Shown: in pieces, positions 15,395-19,945 of the stretch
Numbering within the stretch: the stretch's first letter is position 1
How the letters are laid out: the number at the start of each line of letters is the position of its first letter
Assembly: GCA_035478255.1 (NCBI GenBank)
Contig: DATIJV010000043.1
Location: 1 to 19,945, forward strand
Source: DATIJJ01 sp035478255
GTDB taxonomy: Bacteria > Pseudomonadota > Gammaproteobacteria > DSM-16500
Direction of reading: 5' to 3'
DNA length: 19,945 nt
Translations under genes and position numbers: made by a program
The notes under the pieces: model-generated
Seen by the model: the letters and a program-made list of their open reading frames with translations, nothing else
Databases searched by the model: none
What the model was told of the DNA's origin: nothing

Positions 15395-16593
15395 AAAAGT
15401 TGGTCCCACATCGGTCTTGCAAATGCTGGCATCGGCCACGCGCGCATTTCACGGATATCGGCTTTGCCTGTTTTAATATTTTGATGATCCAAACATTCAA
15501 TAATTTGTTCGGAAAGCATTGGCGCAAAAGCAAGTTTAGTCGGCCATGCGATAATATAATTTTCTAGCTCGGCCATCCAGCAAGCATCAGGACGCTTGCC
15601 GCCCGCTTGCAGTGCTTCTGCGCGGCTCACCATAAACGTCGCGAATTGCGCATCTTTAAAATCAAGCCACGGAAATAATTCTTGCAATTCCTTCCGTGCC
15701 GCAGCAATTTGCTCGGCCGCATCACGCTTAATACCTTCTTCTGCGATTTGTCCGCCAATGTACCACACATGTTTTCCATCATATGCACGATGTGTTGTAA
15801 TTGTTACACGCGGTGCTGCGCCCAATCCCAAACAATGCGCATACATATCATAAGGCAGATCATGTTTTACCATCACCATATGCAAATTCCGCAGTTGCAT
15901 GCCAATGGGATGATTCACTAATTTTTTCAAAATCATTTCATTGCCCGCGCCTGCAGTAAAAATATATTTTTTTGTTTTGAGAAAAAGCGGAGGCATCGGC
16001 GCGGCATGAATTTCAAATGAAACCAAATGATTTTGCGCATCAAATTGCAATTGATGTTCTTCTAACGGATCAATTTTAAAAATCACATCTTGATTGGGTT
16101 TCACTAATTCTCGAATGAGAGCGTGCACATCAATGACCATTTCATCCAGCGAATAAACGTTACCTTTGAATTGTGGAGTTTGAAAAACAGCAGGGAATTC
16201 CGCGCGCTCCAATGCTTTCACATTTCCGCGAAGCGCAAGATTCGAAAAAAATCCAGCTAATTTTGAAGTAAGAGTATTTGTCGTCCAGAGATACTGCTCT
16301 TTTGACAAAACCGGCACATCACGCAAATCAATATTGCCTTCACCACGCAAACAAGCTTGCCAAATCTCCGGCATATGCGCGATCGATTCCGCCGCCTTCG
16401 TCATTGTGCCTTGCAATGCATATTTCATGCCGCCATGAATAATGCCTTGCGCTTTGTGTGTTTGCTCGCCTCCCAATTTTGCTGATTCCAGTAAAATGGC
16501 TGAATATCCTTGCTGACGTAATCGATTAAGCAGCCACAAACCGGCAATACCTCCACCGATGATTGCAATATCGGCTTCTACTGTTCTATTCAT
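15391..16593 (-). CDS. FAD-dependent oxidoreductase (DAO/GlpD-like)
   Basis: The 400-residue flavoprotein of the D-amino-acid oxidase / glycerol-3-phosphate dehydrogenase superfamily has an N-terminal dinucleotide fold 'IAIIGGGIAGLWLLNRL' (GxGxxG at 13-18) with acidic residue E36. 'HGGMKYAL' (53-60) is the DAO-type motif after the first helix. 'YIFTAGAGNEMIL' is the second FAD contact region. It lacks an extended C-terminal domain. AGGA precedes the ATG. The gene diverges from fabV over 113 bp and is coupled to the downstream aldo/keto reductase by ATGA. The electron donor substrate cannot be told from sequence. Confidence 0.87.
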   Translation of the reverse strand: MNRTVEADIAIIGGGIAGLWLLNRLRQQGYSAILLESAKLGGEQTHKAQGIIHGGMKYALQGTMTKAAESIAHMPEIWQACLRGEGNIDLRDVPVLSKEQYLWTTNTLTSKLAGFFSNLALRGNVKALERAEFPAVFQTPQFKGNVYSLDEMVIDVHALIRELVKPNQDVIFKIDPLEEHQLQFDAQNHLVSFEIHAAPMPPLFLKTKKYIFTAGAGNEMILKKLVNHPIGMQLRNLHMVMVKHDLPYDMYAHCLGLGAAPRVTITTHRAYDGKHVWYIGGQIAEEGIKRDAAEQIAAARKELQELFPWLDFKDAQFATFMVSRAEALQAGGKRPDACWMAELENYIIAWPTKLAFAPMLSEQIIECLDHQNIKTGKADIREMRAWPMPAFARPMWDQLL

Positions 16594-16640
16594 TTTTATC
16601 CTATTTATACTTTTTCAAAGGTTCACTATTTCAATACATT

Positions 16641-16670
16641 TTGGCTAACTAGGCAATATGGTGATAAAAT
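16641..16670 (+). promoter_or_regulatory. Candidate fabV promoter
   Basis: -35 TTGGCT at 16641-16646, 18-bp spacer, -10 TAAAAT at 16665-16670 with the extended TGn element (TGATAAAAT, 16662-16670). The expected transcript start is near 16677, about 30 nt before the fabV ATG. Confidence 0.55.
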
Positions 16671-16706
16671 GCGATTCATTTTTTATTATTCAATATGGAA
16701 ATAGCC

Positions 16707-17912
16707 ATGATTATACAACCTAAAATTCGCGGTTTTATCTGCACAACGGCCCATCCTGCAGGATGTTTTCAAGTCGTTCAAGACCAGATTAATTATGTAA
16801 AATCTCAAGGCAAGTTTAAAGGTCCTAAAAATGTCCTGGTCATTGGTTCTTCTACAGGCTATGGTCTGGCTAGCCGGATCGCCCCTACTTTTGGAGCGGA
16901 TGCACAAACCATCGGTGTTTTTTTTGAAAGAGAAGCCGATGAGAAACGCACAGCGACCGCGGGCTGGTACAATACCGCTGCATTTGAAAAAATCGCGCAT
17001 AGTGAAGGATATTATGCAAAAAGCATTAATGGCGATGCATTCTCCCATGAAATCAAACAGCGCACAGCTGAATTGATCCGCCAAGATTTAAAGCAAATCG
17101 ATTTGGTGATTTATAGTCTGGCATCTCCGAGACGCGTGCATCCTGACACGGGACACATATTTTCTTCTGTTTTAAAACCGATCGGACAAGACTACACCAG
17201 CAAAACAGTAGATGCATTTCGCGGAGAAGTCAAAGAAATTACTTTAGAATCCGCAACAGAAGATGAAATTCAAAATACGATTGCAGTAATGGGCGGCGAA
17301 GATTGGGAAATGTGGATGGATTTTCTCACGAAAGAAAATCTTTTAGCGGAAGGTGTGAAAACGATTGCGTATTCTTATATTGGCCCGAGTTTAACTCATC
17401 CGGTTTACAAAGATGGAACGATTGGAAAAGCAAAAAATGATTTGCGTCGTGCAGCAGAACAGATTGAAAAAAAATTAAAAAATCTGCGGGGTGAAGCGAT
17501 TATTTCGGTCAATAAAGCGGTGGTGACACAAGCAAGCGCAGCGATTCCCGTTGTGCCGCTTTATATTTCGTTATTATTTAAAATAATGAAAGAAAAAGGC
17601 ACGCATGAAGGATGTATTGAGCAAATTGAACGTTTGTTTAAAGATCATTTATATGCTGAGAAAGATAAACGCGATGAAGAAAATTATATTCGCATTGATG
17701 ATTGGGAAATGGATGCGGATGTTCAGCGAAAAATTGCAGAGTTGTGGCCGAAAATTACGACGGAAAATATTCTTGAGCTAACAGATGTAGAAGGGTATCG
17801 GGATGAATTTTATCGATTGTTTGGATTTAATGCGGCTGGCGTGAATTATGATGCGGATGTGAATCAGGATGTGAAAATTGATTCGATTGAGATGAGTGTG
17901 GTGGATAAATAA
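16707..17912 (+). CDS. fabV: NADH-dependent trans-2-enoyl-ACP reductase FabV
   Basis: FabV catalyses the last reduction of each fatty-acid elongation cycle and is the triclosan-tolerant alternative to FabI. From ATG 16707 the protein is 401 residues and starts 'MIIQPKIRGFICTTAHPAGC', matching the family start. 'VLVIGSSTGYGLASRIAP' (44-60) binds NADH. The catalytic Y-x8-K is Y234 and K243 in 'YKDGTIGKAK'. An ATG at 16695 would add MEIA and lacks a ribosome site, while GGAAA precedes 16707 by 7 nt. The gene is single and divergent from the FAD oxidoreductase. Whether FabI coexists in this genome cannot be seen. Confidence 0.96.
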   Translation: MIIQPKIRGFICTTAHPAGCFQVVQDQINYVKSQGKFKGPKNVLVIGSSTGYGLASRIAPTFGADAQTIGVFFEREADEKRTATAGWYNTAAFEKIAHSEGYYAKSINGDAFSHEIKQRTAELIRQDLKQIDLVIYSLASPRRVHPDTGHIFSSVLKPIGQDYTSKTVDAFRGEVKEITLESATEDEIQNTIAVMGGEDWEMWMDFLTKENLLAEGVKTIAYSYIGPSLTHPVYKDGTIGKAKNDLRRAAEQIEKKLKNLRGEAIISVNKAVVTQASAAIPVVPLYISLLFKIMKEKGTHEGCIEQIERLFKDHLYAEKDKRDEENYIRIDDWEMDADVQRKIAELWPKITTENILELTDVEGYRDEFYRLFGFNAAGVNYDADVNQDVKIDSIEMSVVDK

Positions 17913-17971
17913 ACTATACCCATCGTACCTCAAGATGCGATTTTTAACAATTCATCTTGCGTCGAATTTGA

Positions 17972-18229
17972 AACGTTCTTCATGCGATTAAAATCAAGCT
18001 GAAAAAATTGGATGCGAATATTGAAAATCTTGTCGAGGCCATTGACAATGAAGGATTTGTAGAATTACCACTGATGGCTAAACAAACCGTTGTTTTAACA
18101 AAATTACCCGATATCCATCGCGATCCATTTGACCGCATGCTCATTGCACAAGCGATCAGCGAACCGCTTCGTTTACTAACCGCAGATGCAATTTTAAAAA
18201 AATATAGCGAGTTAGTTGAGATTGTGTGA
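17972..18229 (+). pseudogene. C-terminal remnant of a PIN-domain (VapC-type) toxin
   Basis: The open frame after a TGA at 17969-17971 reads 'AIKIKLKKLDANIENLVEA', then 'HRDPFDRMLIAQA' and 'LLTADAILKKYSELVEIV'. This is the second half of the PIN fold of type II toxins, including the D-P-F-D-R-x-L-I-A-Q-A motif and the last acidic residue D in TAD. The first ~50 residues, which carry the first catalytic aspartate and glutamate, are missing. The residues just upstream are frame-disrupted or substituted (NVLHAIKIK where SVWEIAIKI is usual). The only start codons left are non-canonical (TTG 18008) with no ribosome site, and no antitoxin gene is adjacent. It is very probably non-functional. Confidence 0.75.
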
Positions 18230-18325
18230 ACATGCGTTTTTACATGAGAAAGCAAAATTTAATAAAGATAAATTGTTGTGATCTCAAGTCGGATAAGCCC
18301 ACCACCTCATACCTCTTCGCATAGC

Positions 18326-18334
18326 TGCTATAAT
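18326..18334 (+). promoter_or_regulatory. Extended -10 promoter of the candidate effector gene
   Basis: TGCTATAAT carries a consensus -10 with the TGn extension. The position 17 bp upstream (18306-18311, ctcata) is a poor -35, which an extended -10 tolerates. The predicted start is near 18341. AGGA at 18357-18360 lies 7 nt before the ATG. I looked for a tandem cTTAA PmrA-type site, as used for some Legionella and Coxiella effectors, and saw none. The rest of 18230-18325 shows no gene. Confidence 0.6.
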
Positions 18335-18367
18335 CTATAAAATAACAAGCTATACGAGGAAACAAGC

Positions 18368-19840
18368 ATGCAAGCTCGAAAACAGACGCTACAAACAGCT
18401 AAAATCTATAGAATTCAAGAAGATGCCTATTGGATCCACTTCAAACCTTTTGTGAAAAATGACAAAGGTGATGAAGAGGTCCATCCCTATCAGTCCGACC
18501 TGAAGCAAGAAAACTGCGTCTATGCACCGTGCAAGCTGCATATTAACCTACCGCTTGATGCTATTCCCTATCCACAAATGGCCTTAATTGCACATAATCT
18601 AAAAATATATTTAACGGATAAAATAAAAGAAGGCGTGATTCCCGCCTTCAAACACTTGAATGGCTTGCAGCATCGCAATAAAAATGTGGATGGGATAGAA
18701 ACTGCTTTTAATGACTGGGAAGATAATGAAACATTATCTTCATCTCTCATACCCCAACCCGGCAATGATGTTTCAAACCGAAGGTTTATCCATTTTGCCC
18801 AGTTTACTATTTCATTATTTAATGACACATCAGCAGAATATTACGATGCGATTCAATCATTAGTTATCGACATAAACCGAATCATTGCGCTTTGCAATTA
18901 TCCGGTTAAAAACAATCCCAGCTTAAGTCAATCCTGTGACAGCTGCCTATATGGTCACGTCAGTTTCCGCAAAGATTATTTTTTATCTGAAGAAGGAGTT
19001 TACGATTATATTCCTGCAAGAGATTATTATGATGACCATGACCAAACTGTATTAAGTGAAAGTAAAGCGTCAGTCCAACGCCTTGCTGAACAAAATGAAG
19101 ATCCATTATTGACAAGATTGCATCATTCTGACTGGCCCACCCCTGCAGAAATTAATCTTAAAAACATCAAAGATAATGAAACTTTTTTACAATCAAAATT
19201 TCTGCCTTCATTTAAATCGATCGCTCATTATACACCGCTTCAACTCGAGTTAATTGAAGAGCTCGATGCTTTTAAAAATAAACAATACGGTTTTTTGTCA
19301 TCCCAGGACAAAATAATCTTCGAATCATTGCGAGAATATCTAACAAAACAAGCAAAAAAAGGAGATGAGCAAAAAGGAGAAGAAAAAAATGACAAACAAT
19401 ATCCTCTCCCTGGCGAAAAACTCCAAAAAATCCTATTAAACGAAAAATTTTCTTCTATTATTCCGCGAAGTATGCTCGAAAAAATCAGAAAACATAACGA
19501 AATGCTAATTTTGCGTGATGAACTTGTTAATAAACTGAATGCTTATATTCTTTCTCGCAAAACAAAATCCAAATCCGATAAACTTTTCGGCAGTCTTAAG
19601 AAAATGACTCAGGATGTAAAAATTCAGGCTGCGCAATCTTTTCTTTCTCATCTCTCAAATCTGGATATACCGATTCCCGCGCATGTCATCTTTAAAAAAG
19701 AAGAAGTCGATGCACTAATAGAAGGTGAGCTTGGAAAAATTATCACTCAAGATAAATACCAGGCTCTTTTGCCGAGAGATATAAAAGCTGCTCATGAGAA
19801 TCAAAAACGAGGAATTCTGCAAGGATTTCGCAAATCATAA
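18368..19840 (+). CDS. Orphan protein, candidate secreted effector with OspF/SpvC-like (phosphothreonine lyase) pattern
   Basis: The 490-residue soluble protein has no signal peptide or membrane segment and is of no family I can name outright. Residues 50-205 suggest the OspF/SpvC/HopAI1 phosphothreonine lyase fold. 'KLHINLPLDAIPYPQMAL' (56-73) resembles SpvC KFHISV..., whose His is the catalytic acid. K95 in IPAFKHLN may match the catalytic lysine. R139 stands six residues before AQFT exactly as in SpvC (R-x5-AQFT). 'GHVSFRKD' (196-203) resembles the YLSYRNE segment. The SpvC tyrosine after AQFT-L is replaced by S149, and about 30 extra residues precede R139, so activity is uncertain. After an acidic middle (205-290), the C-terminal half is helical, with 'ELVNKLNAYILSRKTKSKSD' (385-404) and KLFGSLKKM reminiscent of modules in Legionella effectors. 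The CDS call is firm; function is inference. Confidence 0.9.
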   Translation: MQARKQTLQTAKIYRIQEDAYWIHFKPFVKNDKGDEEVHPYQSDLKQENCVYAPCKLHINLPLDAIPYPQMALIAHNLKIYLTDKIKEGVIPAFKHLNGLQHRNKNVDGIETAFNDWEDNETLSSSLIPQPGNDVSNRRFIHFAQFTISLFNDTSAEYYDAIQSLVIDINRIIALCNYPVKNNPSLSQSCDSCLYGHVSFRKDYFLSEEGVYDYIPARDYYDDHDQTVLSESKASVQRLAEQNEDPLLTRLHHSDWPTPAEINLKNIKDNETFLQSKFLPSFKSIAHYTPLQLELIEELDAFKNKQYGFLSSQDKIIFESLREYLTKQAKKGDEQKGEEKNDKQYPLPGEKLQKILLNEKFSSIIPRSMLEKIRKHNEMLILRDELVNKLNAYILSRKTKSKSDKLFGSLKKMTQDVKIQAAQSFLSHLSNLDIPIPAHVIFKKEEVDALIEGELGKIITQDKYQALLPRDIKAAHENQKRGILQGFRKS

Positions 19841-19855
19841 AATTATTCAGACATC

Positions 19856-19903
19856 CAGGTGTAATGGGTATAGCCCCGGACAAGCTGTTACCTGCATTTT
19901 TTT
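19856..19903 (+). terminator. Possible terminator after the candidate effector gene
   Basis: caggt (19856-19860) pairs with acctg (19890-19894), helped by aa/tt beyond a 2-nt bulge, and is followed by a run of seven Ts (19897-19903). The stem is weak and the loop long, so termination strength is doubtful. The remaining sequence to 19945 shows no gene. It ends in a short palindrome, tccaag/cttgga (19927-19945), cut by the window edge. Confidence 0.35.
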
Positions 19904-19945
19904 ACCTCCTTCTCTTTTCACCGAACTCCAAGTGCTTTTCTTGGA

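Noticed and set aside
15395..15439. 15-codon N-terminal extension of the aldo/keto reductase
   Set aside because: It lies inside the upstream oxidoreductase gene and is not typical of the family; the ATGA overlap gives a natural start at 15394.
17931..17959. Inverted repeat caagatg/catcttg after fabV as terminator
   Set aside because: Only 7 bp with a 15-nt loop and no T tract; too weak to call.
18230..18367. PmrA-type tandem cTTAA site upstream of the effector candidate
   Set aside because: Only TTTAATAAAGATAAA-like AT-rich sequence is present, without the spaced tandem repeat.
17922..19873. Inverted 10-bp match ctatacccat (17922-17931) and atgggtatag (19864-19873) flanking the PIN remnant and the effector gene
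   Set aside because: A single 10-bp match in 20 kb is not far from chance and neither end shows a longer element or target duplication.

Overview
The window reads as chromosomal DNA of a gammaproteobacterium, most likely in the order Legionellales (Coxiella/Legionella/Aquicella-like). This is inferred from gene content and protein style, not from a search. The clues are a Com1-like periplasmic thioredoxin-fold protein, a LuxR/MFS pair of a kind common in Legionella relatives, the classical initiator tRNA-rimP-nusA-infB-rbfA-truB order, AT-rich accessory genes, and a candidate secreted effector at the right end.

Layout. A small GIY-YIG nuclease gene (126-419, +) sits between two copies of a short repeat. 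Converging on it is the long minus-strand translation/transcription operon aroE - initiator tRNA-Met - rimP - nusA - infB - rbfA - truB (7373 down to 484). A good sigma70-like promoter for the tRNA overlaps the aroE stop codon, and an intrinsic terminator/attenuator lies between the tRNA and rimP. The initiator tRNA has an unusual U1:U72 end. Upstream, also on the minus strand, are a DsbA/Com1-like gene and cca, separated by a near-perfect ~185-bp palindrome (8285-8469). cca and rsgA diverge from a 37-bp gap centred on an 18-bp perfect palindrome that provides an extended -10 on both strands.

From about 10.6 kb the DNA becomes more AT-rich and accessory. It holds a small XRE-like orphan protein, a LOG-family gene - LuxR regulator - MFS transporter operon, a palindromic operator followed by a decayed mini-ORF, a ribbon-helix-helix/PemK toxin-antitoxin pair with tandem operator repeats, and an FAD oxidoreductase/aldo-keto reductase pair coupled by an ATGA overlap. 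Divergent from these is fabV, the NADH-dependent enoyl-ACP reductase. It is followed by the C-terminal remnant of a PIN-domain toxin.

The most interesting gene is the last one (18368-19840, +), a 490-residue orphan behind a strong extended -10. Residues about 56-203 show a pattern I read as resembling the OspF/SpvC phosphothreonine lyase family of host-directed effectors: KLH, then K, then R-x5-AQFT, then SFR. A helical C-terminal module of Legionella-effector style follows. This is a pattern-level inference that needs a profile or structure comparison.

How the genes work together: the left 10 kb is housekeeping (initiation, ribosome maturation, tRNA 3' ends and modification, shikimate pathway, envelope redox). 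The right 9 kb carries stress/defence cassettes and a probable host-interaction gene.
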